Made by a program: the position numbers and the translations under genes | The notes under the pieces: model-generated | What the model saw: the letters and a program-made list of their open reading frames with translations, nothing else | Told to the model about the DNA's origin: nothing | Databases searched by the model: none | Source of the DNA: Portulaca oleracea | Lineage: Eukaryota > Streptophyta > Magnoliopsida > Caryophyllales > Portulacaceae | Reading direction: 5' to 3' | Assembly (NCBI GenBank): GCA_029582165.1 | Contig: CM055870.1 | Location: 49,866,513-49,930,512 of the forward strand | DNA length: 64,000 nt | Shown: positions 11,801 to 23,294 of the stretch, piece by piece | How the letters are laid out: every line of letters begins with the position of its first letter | How positions within the stretch are numbered: position 1 is the stretch's first letter

Positions 11801-14800
11801 CATCATGACAACATTTAAAATAAAAAAGGATTTTTTGCTACAAATAATCAGATCTTGAAGACATGATGAGAATAATCCAGTGACTTTTTGACACTGTGAT
11901 GCATCTTTCACTATTTTCTCATGTGATCGAATAAATTTCCGGCACCGGAAAGCCGACGTGGCAACCGGAAAGTATGTTTATACATACATCAAAAGGGGAA
12001 ATTTTCGGTCGCCACGTCAACTTTCCGGTGCCGGAAATTGATTCTGGGCTGCTATCAGAAAATAGTGAAAAAGTACAGACTGTCAATAGCCGAAAAGTCA
12101 CTTTGGATTATTTCCAATCACAAACCCTTCAGTATGGATTATTTGTGGCCAAAAACCCTAAAAAAATTGATGTTTATATTTTGATATTGTAAGTTGAAGT
12201 GGATGATTGATAATATGGAAATTTGATGAGTTGTAGTGTACGAAGTGTTCGAAAGGATGGCATATTATGGGATATCCTCAAACTTGGTGGTGTATATGAC
12301 AAAGAAGTTGCACCAAGGGACAGTGAGTTCATCAAACAACGTCACCAACTGGGGCGGCACCATCTGGATGACTCCTGTCTTGGGTGCTTACATTGCCGAT
12401 GCTCACCTTGGTCGTTACTGGACTTTCCTTCTCTCCTGTGCCATCTATCTCACGGTATTTAATTTTAAAAATAGTGAAAATGATGCTAGTGTTATATTTA
12501 CACGTTAAATTGATAATACTTCATATAAATTATACAAATTGTATTTTTATTCATAATTTTTAAATTTATAAAAAATATATATTAATTTACTAGATGTCAC
12601 AATTAACTATCATTGTACCTTTAGATAATTTATATTTAAATTTTTTTATTCAACTCACGAAATTCATTTAAAAATAAAAAGAAATAAGTGATGTGACGTT
12701 TACCTACCCCACTACTTGATTTACCCTTCATTACGTAATTTAATCTTATTTTATCTTACCTTACCTTAATTTACCTACACCTTCCTTACACCGAAAATGA
12801 ATAGAGTTTGATGCTGAATTGGGTATCCAAATAAAAGAGTGCATTGGTGAACAAATTTTAATGAGAATTTAATCGAAATTACGGGATAGTGCCAACGGGA
12901 GGATTTTGGCCATGTTCTTTTGGAATGTAGGTAAGTAGGAAAGTAAATAAAGTATGGTACGGTAAATAAATGTAAGTATTGGAGGTAGCTAAATATCACA
13001 TCACCTATTTCTTTTTTATTTTAAATAAATTATGTGAGTTGAATAAATAAATTTTAATATAAATCTCAAAGAAGCCTTGTTCTTTTGGATAGTAAGGTAT
13101 GGTAACACAAGACAAGGTAATGTAAAATAAGGCAAAAGTACAGTAAGGTAAGTTAAAAATTTACTTACTTTACCAAAGAACATTGTCTTTATTTCCCAAG
13201 TAGTGGTAAGCTCTCTTGTCTACCATGATTTTGTTGCAGCGATGCAAAGGAAGTTACCTTGGCTACACTAATTTTTAGCTCTTTTATGGCCTTGCTCTTT
13301 TCTACGGTTGGCAAACTGCGGTGACATAGCCTACCGCAGTTTGCCACAACCCGCCATATTTTACCGCAAATCATTATTTTTCTCTCTCCTCACTTTTTTC
13401 CTCTATTTTTTACATCCTCTCTCCTCACCTACCCCACATACCAATAACCCACCACAATTCCACCATACCCGCCACAATTCCACCACACCATTTTGTAAAA
13501 TACCGCATAAAAGAACAGGGCCTATATCTATTTGATATCAAAAAATCATATATGCGATCCTCCCATAATAAGTTTATTGGTTATGAATCATCAAAATCAC
13601 TAACTAACATTACTCTTTGATTTTATTCAGGGAATGTCAGTTCTAACATTAGCTGTTTCACTTCCTGGGCTTAGACCACCACCATGTGACTCAATTCAAG
13701 TGAGCAACTGCAAAAAGGCATCCACACTTCAGTTGGGTGTGTTTTATGGTGCCCTCTATACACTTGCATTAGGAACTGGTGGAACTAAGCCCAACATCTC
13801 CACCATTGGTGCTGACCAATTTGACGACTTCGAGCCCAAAGAGAAGGCCCAAAAGCTCTCATTTTTCAACTGGTGGATGTTTAGTATTTTCTTTGGCACC
13901 CTCTTTGCCAACACTGTTTTGGTGTACATCCAAGACAATGTAGGTTGGACCCTTGGCTATGCACTCCCAACCATCGGACTCGCCATCTCCATCTCTATCT
14001 TTCTGTCTGGGACGCGTTTCTATAGGCATAGGGTTCCTACTGGGAGCCCCTTCACAAGGATGGCTAAGGTCATTGTGGCTGCCATGGTCAAGTGGAAGCT
14101 TTCTATTCCTAGTGACCCTAAGCAACTCTATGAGATAGATTTGGATGAGTATGCGAAGAATGGAAAGTTTAGAATCGAGTTTACACCTTCCTTGGTCTTT
14201 CTTAACAAAGCCGCTGTGATCACAAACTCGGATATGAATGATCCTTGGAAGCTATGCTCAGTGACTCAGGTCGAGGAGACCAAGCAGATGATAAAAATGA
14301 TTCCCATCTTGGTTGCTACACTTGTCCCAAGCACAATGATAGCCCAAGTAAACACTCTTTTTGTAAAACAGGGTATGACTCTTGATAGGAGCATTGGGAA
14401 CAACTTCAACATACCACCTGCGAGTCTAATTGGATTCTCAACCGCTTCAATGCTAATATCTGTTGTGTTATATGACAAATTTTTTGTTAAGGCAATGAAG
14501 AAGATAACCAAGAACCCAAGAGGAATCACCTTACTTCAAAGAATGGGTATCGGTCTAATTCTCCATATACTTGTCATGACAATTTCATCAATAGTTGAGA
14601 AAAGGCGGCTTAGTCTCGCAAGGGAACATGGGGTGGTTGATTCAGGCGCACAAGTTCCCTTGACCATCTTCATCCTACTCCCTCAATTTGTGCTCGTTGG
14701 TATTGCTGATGCATTCCTCGAGGTAGCCAAGTTGGAGTTTTTCTATGACCAAGCACCGGAAGGAATGAAGAGTTTGGGAACTTCTTACTCAACCACTTCA

Positions 14801-15046
14801 ATTGGCCTTGGAAATTTCATAAGTAGTTTCCTTTTGTCAACAGTTGCTCGCCTTACAACACAACATGGACACAAAGGATGGATTCTCAACAATCTCAATG
14901 CCTCCCATCTTGACTACTACTATGCATTCTTTGCAACACTCAATGTCCTCAATTTTATCTTCTTTCTTATTGTGTCCAAGTCTTATGTATATAGAGTCGA
15001 AGTTTCTGATTCAATGGATATCCTAAAAGATGAACTACAAAGGTAA
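8865..15046 (+). CDS. NPF5.2: NRT1/PTR-family proton-coupled transporter, NPF5.2/PTR3-like
   Basis: Three exons: 8865-8985, 12237-12454 and 13631-15046, giving 584 aa. Junctions are GT/AG, and joins in phase 1 then phase 0 restore the frame. The start MSVEE matches the N-terminus I know for Arabidopsis PTR3/NPF5.2. Visible family features are the ExxER proton-coupling motif at residues 43-47 (EVFER), GTGGTKPN near 161-168, the PTR signature core FFNWWMFS near 192, a charged central loop, and a C-terminal half with FYDQAPEGMKS. Length agrees with the usual 570-600 aa of 12-helix NPF carriers. Known NPF5 members are membrane symporters for peptides, nitrate or other substrates; the substrate here is inferred only to family level. 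Intron 1 (3,251 bp) and intron 2 (1,176 bp) are packed with MITEs. No frameshift or stop was seen, so the gene looks intact. Family call very secure, subgroup call good. Confidence 0.93.
8986..10278 (+). other. First part of NPF intron 1, no gene
   Basis: AT-rich intron sequence. ORFs here are short and unlike known proteins. I see no tRNA, element end or other structure I can support. Confidence 0.6.
10279..10717. mobile_element. Non-autonomous CACTA-like foldback element in NPF intron 1
   Basis: Ends read CACTGCTAAAAACATG on the left and, in complement, CACTACTAAAGAAATATG on the right. Interior arms repeat AACCATTTT and AAAATGGTTG words in opposite directions, so most of the element can fold on itself. 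The 3-bp flanks (ATA/TTA) match only partly. Confidence 0.6.
10720..11010. repeat. ACGATCC/GGATCG-rich repeat, copy 1
   Basis: Words TACGATCC, CCACGATCC and AGATCCTAAC recur. The same vocabulary appears at 16070-16235, where the ends are inverted. Boundaries here are uncertain. Confidence 0.4.
11050..11575 (-). repeat. Dispersed repeat R1, copy b (in NPF intron 1)
   Basis: Aligns end to end with 4832-5336 in the same direction, with small indels, including an added (CTTTT)n run near 11390. On - the shared frame reads through LACRRL...EPFKRGAEKK without the stop found in copy a. I do not recognise a function. Confidence 0.6.
11830..12172. mobile_element. Foldback MITE family F, copy 1 (NPF intron 1)
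   Basis: Central inverted words CCGGCACCGGAAAG and CTTTCCGGTGCCGG surround a short spacer. Outer arms carry AAATAATC and AATAATCC words plus GGCCAAAAACCCT. It is closely similar to 40898-41250 in the LOG intron. No ORF. Confidence 0.7.
12898..13190. repeat. GTTCTTTT-family MITE material in NPF intron 2
   Basis: GGCCATGTTCTTTTGGAATG at about 12908 and GCCTTGTTCTTTTGG at about 13074 are two left-type ends. TACCAAAGAACATTGTC near 13172 is a right-type end. The interior has GGTAAGTA and GGTATGGTA words. It looks like nested or partial copies. Confidence 0.45.
13284..13522. mobile_element. PIF/Harbinger-like MITE, copy in NPF intron 2
   Basis: Left end GGCCTTGCTCTTTTCTACGG, right end ACCGCATAAAAGAACAGGGCC, with inverse arms and GCGG-containing words between. 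A 3-bp flank TAT is seen on both sides, which fits the target size of this superfamily. Confidence 0.6.
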
Positions 15047-15406
15047 CTATATCAGGATAAATCTGTTAATTTGAAAAGTTTTGCTTCAATTATGCGATGG
15101 TGTTGGAGAATAACGATCATTTGTTACTTGACTTGACACTATCATTTTGCCAAGTTTTTTAAAATATTTCTTTAATGATGGATTTTTGCCAATTATTATG
15201 TCCAATCAGTGCCAAACAAAACTTATAGAATTTCAAATCAAACCCAGAAACATCATACTTGAGCAAGAAATATCAATTGCCTACGAAATAAATAGTTGTA
15301 CTTGAAATATAACCCTGATTTGGTCAACACTAGTGAAATGTGCTTTATATTTAGGTCACTTCATGGGTTTGGGATGTTTGAGTTGACTTTGTCAAAAGGA
15401 AAGTTG

Positions 15407-15925
15407 GATTTTAATAATTAACAATTTCAGCTTTAGCATCCTTAATTTATTTTTGTATTCTAGTGGTCCAAAAAAACAAAATTGTATTCTGTTTGTACCA
15501 AATCTACCTCCACATATATATATATTTTTTAATGTTTTTCATTCCTACCCAATATTACTTTCCTTTTTTTTTTCATTCATGCCCCTAGAAAGGTTATGAA
15601 AGTTACTTAAAGAATTGTTAAATTTTTTTTTGAGAATTTGAGCAATTATTATTATTTTTAAAGAAATAAAAGTGAAAAAATCGTAATAAATAAAAAATAA
15701 ACTAAAAAATTTGGGACAAATGTTGTAAATTTATTAAAAATTGTGGGGATGTGTTGTGCTAAGTTTTGAGTCAACTGTAAGTCAAAATTTATGATATTTA
15801 GGGTATTCAGTCGATTGTGTCCCACAAGAATACTATTTTTTTGGACCAACAGAATACATAAACAAAATAGGAATTATTGACATACAAAAATTGAGAGTAG
15901 GGATTATTAGACTCCAGTTTTCCTT
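15407..15925. mobile_element. Micron-like MITE, diverged copy
   Basis: Contains the family words GTGGTCCAAAAAAA, TACCAAATCTACCTCCACAT, GGATGTGTTGTGC-like, TTTTGAGTCAA and, at the end, GTAGGGATTATTAGACTCC. It matches the cluster at 20931-23816 but is more diverged, with an internal (AT)n tract. It lies just downstream of the NPF gene. Confidence 0.6.
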
Positions 15926-16069
15926 GTCTAAATATAGTTTCATTATGAAAATAATCAATGTTTTAATTTGAACAATGTTTATTTTGGGCCATTACATGTT
16001 GAATAATCTGAATTTTCTATGTACATAACAATAATATGAACTTTGGGATTGAAAGATTTTAGTAGGTTA

Positions 16070-16235
16070 TATCAAGGTTGTTAAAATCGGGATCCTAACT
16101 CGAAACTATAAGGAAGTTAGGATCGGAATTTAGCCCATGTAGGATCGTGGATCGTGTGTAAATTGTAGAATCGTTTCGACGATTTTTGACCATAAAATCG
16201 TAGGATCGTAAATCAGGATCGAGATTTTAATAACT
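16070..16235. mobile_element. Small TIR element with GATCG words, copy 2
   Basis: Left end TTGTTAAAATCGGGATCC and right end GGATCGAGATTTTAATAAC are inverted repeats. The interior repeats GGATCGT several times. About 165 bp, non-coding. Confidence 0.5.
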
Positions 16236-16240
16236 ATGGG

Positions 16241-17187
16241 TTATATATTATCGAATGCTAACCACATTTACTGAGGCAGCGCATAAATTATCCTATGTAC
16301 ACCACCAAATCAAACAAACTCTACCATTCTACAATTGAGTTATAATGATCGGATATTGGTGGCAGTGTATTATAAATCTTACACCCTTAAAAGTATGATT
16401 TAATTAAATTCAAGAATGCAAATTTATGCCCTAAGTTATATAAATACAAACAAATTATAGGGCCCCTTTTGGAGTTGAACTTTATTAAATAAAAATATAA
16501 ACCAAGTTATAAAAATACAAATTGCATATTACTGTTAGAACATATGCAATGGGGAACAACAACATATGAAATGAAGTTGACATTAACAGTGTCTAAAAGT
16601 GGTTAATCCCACTTTTAATTAACTGAAAGTCCAGTTTACATAAATTGTAAACCAAGACCTAAACCGCACTTTCCGGTTGATCGAAACTCGAATACGGAAA
16701 CCGTAACCGCTGGTTAACTGCATTTTCATTGCGGTTGACCGCTTTTTATGTTTGGTTTATGATTAACCGTGATTTAATTTAAATTTCTTTTCCTTTTAAT
16801 AGTTTTTCATGAAGCAATTTGTTCGATCATTAAAAACGACATTTTCCATATCGCAAACACTTCAAATATGAATCAAAATAATATTAATGTTAGATTTTTA
16901 TCATGTTTTATTACTTTGTAGGTATTATGAGAGTTTTCGGAATAAGTGATCATATTAGTGATTTTCGGTACAGTTTCAAAGCCTTTCAGGCAATTAATTT
17001 ATACCAACAACCAAATGATCACATATTGCAGGTTTATGATTTGAGAGCAAGAAAAAGGTCCCTAGGAAGCTACGTACACACAAAAATTTAGAGCAAACAG
17101 ATAAAAAATGAAGAAATTATGTCACTTTTACATAGAGAAAAATTGCTAAAAGCGTGCATAACAAAGGTCACAGTCGTAAGCATCTAT
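16241..17187. other. Intergenic stretch, no supported feature
   Basis: AT-rich intergenic DNA. The open frame 16903-17091 shows no family resemblance, and I do not call it a gene. Confidence 0.5.
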
Positions 17188-17315
17188 GTCACGCCCGTGA
17201 CATGTGTCACGAAGGCAAATTTAAAGTTCGAAGCTTGTTACGATCATGCCAATTGAGGTCACGCCCATGACCGACATTGTCACGCCCGTTACATCAGTTT
17301 GTCACAACCGTGATA
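17188..17315. repeat. Palindromic GTCACG-CC-CGTGAC motif cluster
   Basis: Four related motifs (17188, about 17257, about 17279, about 17300). The first is a perfect inverted repeat (GTCACG / CGTGAC around CC); the others differ by one to three bases. Confidence 0.6.
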
Positions 17316-17441
17316 CCCTCGAGTCCAACCCTGATTCGTTGTAATCAAATGATGCGGTTTGCTTATGCTTTCCCACCCTATGTGAACTCGTTGTTGCCAT
17401 GGTTATGGAAATTCTATTGATTTTAGGGTTTAGTATATAGT

Positions 17442-17657
17442 TTCCCTAGTTTACATTAGTTTTATACAGATTCAGCTATCGAAGTTAATGAAAGTTTAAA
17501 CCTTTATTATTGCAATCTCTTTCCCTTCCCCTCTTTAAAGCTTTGTGTTGCATTTAGTTTTGAACTTTGGCATTCTTTCACAAGTGTTACTCCCAACACC
17601 CAATTTTAGTGAAAGAGGATGATTAAGGTTTCTCAAAAGTCTCCTTTTAAGTGAGGT
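17442..17657. repeat. Direct repeat X, left copy
   Basis: About 215 bp that aligns in the same direction with 30872-31092. Shared words are CATTAGTTTTATACA, TTTGTGTTGC, CATTCTTTCA and TTAGTGAAAGAG. It stops exactly where the Copia LTR begins at 17659. Confidence 0.7.
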
Positions 17658-17658
17658 A

Positions 17659-17781
17659 TGTTAGAATTTTCAGAGCGTTGTTCACAGACAAACATTAATA
17701 ATGGCGAAAAATAAATAAAGATTCAACACAAGGAATTAACGTGAAAAAACCCAAACCAGGAAAAAAAATCACGAACAATTC
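17659..17781 (-). mobile_element. Copia 3' LTR, distal segment
   Basis: Begins TGTTAGAATTTTC (the complement of an LTR end ...CTAACA). It matches 30481-30595 in words such as GGCGAAAAATAAATAAAG and CAACACAAGGAATTAACGTG. It breaks off at AATTC (17777-17781), the duplicated target of the solo LTR. Confidence 0.8.
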
Positions 17782-17865
17782 TGTAACAGCCCGCTCCCTA
17801 ATAGAGACTTGTAGACACCAAAATAATACTCAAGGAGCGACATGAGGATTTTGCACATGTTGGGT

Positions 17866-19775
17866 TCCTCGCGGATTTTGTGTGATATAAGTCCCTCGTG
17901 GATTTTCATCAAGAGAGTCCTTGGGTCAAAAGGGTCCTCGCAAGTTTGTTGGTCAAGGGGGTCTTTGGGGATGCAGATTACCTGTCAAGTCAAAATCAAC
18001 TGTCATGGTCAACTTTTGGTCAAAGTCAACTCTTGGCCAAAGTCAACTCAAGAATTCTCGCGGATTTTGAGCGAGCCCAAGATAGAAATCCTCGCGGATT
18101 TCATGAGGGCGCAACATAGAAATGCAAATTTCTGGCTGACACAAGGCAAAAATCCTCGTGGAATTTTCAGAAAATCCTGGCGGATCCAATAGCTCGGCCT
18201 AAGTGTGATCCTCGCGGATTTCATTTTCCAGACCAGGAGAATTCCTGGCGGATATGCCAAGCTAGCCCAGGAAGGCTGGTGGATTTTGCAGGCCAACCCA
18301 GAAAAATCCTCGCTGATTTTTCAGTAAATTGGGAGGCAATCCTCGCGGATTTTTCAGAAAATCCTGGCGGATCCAGTCTGCCAGCCCAGGAGAAATCCTG
18401 GCGGACCTAACAGTTTAGCCCATAAATCAAATCCTCGCAGATCCCTATTCCTGCCCAGAAGACAGATTCTCGCGGATCCCTGTTTTGGCCCAGAGAGACA
18501 TATCCTCGCGGATCCCAGTTTTGGCCCCGATGAAAATCCTCGCGGATGTTGTGATTTGGCCCAGGCAAATTCTCGTGGATCCGGGGAAATCATCCCAGGG
18601 GGAAGTCTTCGCAGACCCGATTTTCTCAGTCAAATCTTCGCGGGTTCGAGCCGAGACTAACAGTTTCCTCAGTCAAAGAACTGCTCCCCCACTCTCCCCA
18701 CTAAGGCAATTCCTCGCGGATTTGTTGGGAGATGAGGGGGATGTGCTGCCGCGGATAACTGTTGAAAATGCAGAGTATAAAAGGGGGATCCTCGCGGACT
18801 TTTGAGGAGGTTCGGTGTCTCATATAGGTGCACTCCAGAGTATTATTAAACAAAAAAGAAAACAAGCAAACACAGATCTCACATTGAAGTTGATCCTCGC
18901 GGATTTGTTAAGAGAGAGGCCACTGCTTGGGTCTGAATGAGGTGTTGACAACTCTGGCGAAAGAGTTCAGATTGACCAGAAATCCTCGTGGATTTTGAGA
19001 GTAGCTGGACAAATATTGTTGGCGTCTTAATTTCTGCTTAATTCCTTGCGGATCTTTGGGGGTCGGTAATCACTTTTTTCTTTTTTCTTCTGTTTTTCTG
19101 GGTTTTATCAAATTTGTAACCATGTAGTTCTCTTACCCCGCCCGCTGTAACCTTTAATTTTTGCTTCATTTAGATGCTTGTTTAATTCGTGGATGATTTG
19201 CATGTATTAATTTATAAAATTTTGTGACAACTTTGTTTTCTTTAGTTTTCTTTTCTCTTTTTCTTAAACTAAACCCGATGGAGTAAAGGCTGCTTAGGCG
19301 GGCGGTGTAGAAGCAGCCCTCCTACACTTGTACCTTTACCCCCGAGCCCGTGTTTTGGTTCGAAGATTGAGGAGTTTTCATTTCGGTTTTTGTCAATTTT
19401 TCACAAATTGACTGGCGACTCCGTTTTTTTTCTCTTTTTATCATTTCGTGCATGTTAAAATATTTTGATTTTATCTAAACTAAATTCGTGACTTTTTTTC
19501 TCTTTTGGGGCGAGCAGATGACTTACGAAGCTGGTTCGGGGTATGTTCACTATCCGGAAATCCTCGCGGATTTCAGTTTGGTGGACTGACTCGAAGTACT
19601 TCGTGAGGTGTCTTGGGTCAGACAATGGTTTAACCAAGTTCACTGTCACGAGATCCTCGCGGATTTTATGGGAGTGGGCTTGATTTAAGCCTTGTTCAGA
19701 CTGACCCAGGACAGTTCATAACCTAAATGGAGGCCTAGGCTGATTCAAACCCAAAGATCCTCGCGGATTTCTGTC
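17866..19775 (+). repeat. Dispersed ATCCTCGCGGATTT motif, ~30 copies in the Tat-like LTR and leader
   Basis: AATCCTCGCGGATTTT and one- to three-base variants occur about 30 times at irregular spacing of 20-100 bases. The core has ATCC/GGAT arms around TCGC. Three copies lie downstream of the primer site, in the leader. Confidence 0.85.
18776..18782 (+). promoter_or_regulatory. TATA box of the Tat-like LTR
   Basis: TATAAAA in GAGTATAAAAGGGGG, about 630 bases before the LTR end. Confidence 0.6.
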
Positions 19776-20855
19776 TGAAGAGCTTGGACCGACTTTGGGC
19801 CGGGTCAATCTGCTTATTCATAAAGAAGAAGAAGTGTCGGGATTTAAATTTAGTGAAATTAAAATATTTTTAACAACATGAAATAATGAAATCGGCAAAA
19901 ATAATAATTTGTGCATAAAATAATTAAAAGTGCACCCTAGGAAAAATAAGCAACCCTACGTCGATCTCGACACTCTGTGGGGGACCGTGCCCTCCGGGCC
20001 GCGGGCCCTACAGGGCCGTTAAGGTCAATCTCAACCTAATTAATGTTGAGAAAGGTAAAAAGGAGTACTTAGAAATTAATTTCCAAAATTTCCTGAGGAA
20101 AATTCCGGTAGAGCTCCCTTTGTAATATGGACGTTTCAAAAGCTTAAAGCCTTACATCCCCGTAAATTATAGAAATAAACTAATTACAAACTCAACGGTC
20201 ACATGCCGGAGTATATCACGAGCCTCTCGCCTGGAGTTCAATCTAAATGCATCAAACAATCCCAAACATTCCAAATATATTTCCAATAGACTTCAAATTA
20301 CAAGACAATCTATATACATAAACAACTACAAATACTCAATCTTTAAACAATAAGCAATCCGCTCCTCATCTTCATATTGATCTGTAAAGGGGAGGGAACG
20401 AGGAATACGAGCAAATCACAGCTCAGTGGGTAGCTTGTACCCTGGAACAACCATTAAGATTCAAGCAACCTAAAAATGGGAGTCACCCTAGTTCTGCATT
20501 CACAAAAGTACAATTAAAACACAAACGCATCTCTTGGTCACTTCATAACTCATCAAGTAGGCTATTAGGTATAGGGTTTCCATTCAAAGGTATACATGTC
20601 TCGTGTGGGATAATTATGTAATCTCGTATCTCATAAGTCAGCTAAGTCACGAAAAGAGTCAGGAAGCCATCACAGAAGCATTTCAAATACTCTAGTGTTT
20701 TAGTAGGCCGCAACCAACCTAATACACACCATCTTCCTAACATAGTGGTCCCTTAAGTAACTCATACATTCCACTTAGCCTCTACCGTAAACAATCAAGA
20801 TATGATTCACATGCAATGCATCAGTCTAATTAAAAGACACTTAAAGAGCTCGAAT

Positions 20856-20861
<6 letters not shown>

Positions 20862-20930
<69 letters not shown>
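20862..20930. repeat. (AT)n microsatellite
   Basis: Almost pure AT dinucleotides directly left of Micron-like copy 1. Confidence 0.9.
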
Positions 20931-20931
<1 letters not shown>

Positions 20932-21462
20932 GGACAATTGGATTCTAATAATCCCTACTTTTGCAAATTGAATGGCAATAATCCCTACTTTAAATTTGTA
21001 TTCTGGTGGTAAAAAAATAAATAAAATTGTATTGTACTGGGGCATAATCGAGAGTATACCCTAAATATCATAGATTTTGTGTTGCATTTGATTCAAAACT
21101 TTGTATAACACTATACCACGATTTGTAATGAATTTACAGCACTTCTCCCAATTTTTTTGAATTTATTTTCTATTTTTTTTTATTTTTTCAATTTTATTCT
21201 TTTTAAAAAATCATAATAATTTCTCGGAATCTCAAAAATATAATTTAAAAAAGTTTTAGCAATTACACTTCATCACCTATCTGGGGGCAGGAATAAAAAA
21301 ACTAAAAACAATTTGGGGTAGACATGAAAAAAATAAAAAGAATGTGGTGATGGATTTGGTACCACTACAATACAATTTTTTTTTTACCACCAGAATACAA
21401 ATTGAAAGTAGGGATTATTGCCATCCAATTTACAAAAGTAGGGATTATTAGAATCCAATTTT
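20931..21462 (+). mobile_element. Micron-like MITE copy 1 (orientation A)
   Basis: Begins GGACAATTGGATTCTAATAA and ends TTATTAGAATCCAATT, with terminal inverted repeats extended by TCCCTAC words. AT microsatellite on both sides. Confidence 0.8.
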
Positions 21463-21492
21463 CATATATTTATATATATATATATATATATA

Positions 21493-21524
<32 letters not shown>

Positions 21525-21528
<4 letters not shown>

Positions 21529-22043
21529 AATTGATTCTAATAATCCCTACTTTCACCAATTGATTGATAATGGACTTTCACTTTGTATTCTGGTGGTCCA
21601 AAAAAAAATAAAATTGGATTTTAGTGGGATATTTTCAAGGGATTCATAGATTTTGTGTTGCATTTGATTCAAAACTTAGTATAACACTTTACAATGATTT
21701 TTAATGAATTTACAGCGTTTCTCCAATTTTTTTCATTTTTTACTATTTTTTACGATTTTTTCACTTTTATTATTTTTAAAAAATCATAATAATTATTCGG
21801 AGTCTCAAAATAATAATTTTAAAAAATATTTAGAAACTAAAATTCATTAACTTTCTAGGGGGCAGGAACGAAAAAAACAAATACAATATAGTGTAGGAAT
21901 GAAAAAAATAAGAAGAATGTGGAGGTAGATTTGGTACCACTACAATCCATTTATTTTGTTTTTTGGACCACCAGAATACAAAGTGAAAGTATGGTCCACC
22001 ATTATCCAATTGGTGAAAGTAGGGATTATTAGAATCCAATTAT

Positions 22044-22045
<2 letters not shown>
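21525..22045 (+). mobile_element. Micron-like MITE copy 2 (orientation A)
   Basis: Same ends as copy 1. Its subtype words GGGATATTTTCAAGGG and GGACTTTCACTTTGT recur only in copy 5, in the opposite direction. Confidence 0.8.
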
Positions 22046-22092
<47 letters not shown>

Positions 22093-22094
<2 letters not shown>

Positions 22095-22557
22095 AAATTG
22101 GATTGTAATAATCCCTACTATCACAAATTGTATGACAATAATCCCTACTATCATTTTGGATTCTGGTGGTCCAAAAAAAAAAATTAATTGTATTGTAGTG
22201 GTACCAAATCCATCAGCACATTCTTTTTATTTTTTCCATACCTACCCCATATTGTTTTTGTTTTTTTTTTGTTCCTACCCCTAGATAGGTAACGAAGTGT
22301 AGTTACTAAAACATTTTTTAAAATATTTTTTTGAGATTCTGAGCAATTATTATAATTTTTTAAAAGGAATAAAATTGAAAAAATCATAAAAAATTGAAAA
22401 CAAATTGAAAAAAATTGGGAGAAATGCTGTAAATTCATTAAAAATCATGGTAAAGTGTTATACAATGTTTTGAATCAAATGCAACACCAAATCTATGATA
22501 TTTAGCGTATACACTCGATTTTGTCCAACTACAATACAATTTTATTTTTTTTTGGAC
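22093..22557 (-). mobile_element. Micron-like MITE copy 3 (orientation B), end truncated
   Basis: Complement-direction copy (TACCAAATCCATCAGCACAT near the start, TGCAACACCAAATCTATG near the end). Its terminal ~60 bases are replaced by a fragment reading the other way (22558-22664). Confidence 0.75.
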
Positions 22558-22664
22558 CCTACTATCACACAAATTGTATGGCAATAATCCCTACTATCAT
22601 TTTGGATTCTGGTGGTCCAAAAAAAATAAAATTGTATTGTAGTTGGACAAAATCGAGTGTATAC
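22558..22664 (+). repeat. Micron-like fragment at the centre of the palindrome
   Basis: A 105-bp piece matching the first part of copy 4, including GGATTCTGGTGGTCC and AAATCGAGTGTATACG. Confidence 0.7.
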
Positions 22665-22678
22665 GTATATATAGAGAT

Positions 22679-23211
22679 ATTGGATTCTAAGAATCCCTAC
22701 TATCACAAATTGTATGACAATAATCCTTACTATCATTTTGGATTCTGGTGGTCCAAAAAAAAATAAAATTGTATTGTAGTTGGACAAAATCGAGTGTATA
22801 CGCTAAATATCATAGATTTTGTGTTGCATTTGATTCAAAACTTTGTATAACACTTTACCACGATTTTTAATGAATTTACAACATTTCTCCCAATTTTTTT
22901 CAATTTGTTTTCAATTTTTTATGATTTTTTCAATTTTATTCCTTTTAAAAAATCATAATAATTTCTCGGAATCTCAAAAAAATAATTTAAAAAATGTTTT
23001 AGTAACTACACTTCGTTACCTATCTAGGGGTAGGAATCAAAAAAACAAAAACAATATGGGGTAGGCATGAAAAAAATAAAAAGAATGTGGTGATGGATTT
23101 GGTACCACTACAATACAATTTTTTTTTTTTTTTGGACCACCAAAATCCAAAATGATAGTAGGGATTATTGTCATGCAATTTGTGATAGTAGGAATTATTA
23201 GAATCCAATTT

Positions 23212-23214
<3 letters not shown>
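22679..23214 (+). mobile_element. Micron-like MITE copy 4 (orientation A)
   Basis: Near-exact inverse of copy 3, with the words GGACAAAATCGAGTGTATAC and GGATTTGGTACCACTACAAT. Confidence 0.8.

Positions 23215-23292
<78 letters not shown>
23215..23292. repeat. (AT)n microsatellite between copies 4 and 5
   Basis: Uninterrupted AT dinucleotides. The mirror tract lies at 22046-22092. Confidence 0.9.

Positions 23293-23294
<2 letters not shown>

Larger units (their letters stand above)
17810..19835 (+). mobile_element. Tat/Ogre-like 5' LTR plus leader fragment
   Basis: Starts TGTAGACACC, a typical LTR start for this lineage, about 28 bases inside the solo LTR. LTR-like up to ACA at 19405, with TATA box at 18776. 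It is followed by TGGCGACTCCG (19413), which resembles the lineage's primer site, and about 410 bases of leader. Then it breaks off and the host LTR resumes at about 19836. No 3' end or clear target duplication was found, so this is a truncated element. Confidence 0.6.

Noticed and set aside
13756..14529. ORFs on - and in another + frame across NPF exon 3
   Set aside because: They are antisense or out-of-frame shadows of a well-supported transporter exon.
17866..19775. Regularly recurring motif, considered as a CRISPR-like array
   Set aside because: The motif is short and variable, spacing is irregular, and the context is a plant LTR retrotransposon with TATA box and primer site.
20857..21045. 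ORFs with YIYIYI or similar runs (also near 22521-23328)
   Set aside because: Translated (AT)n and MITE terminal sequence.
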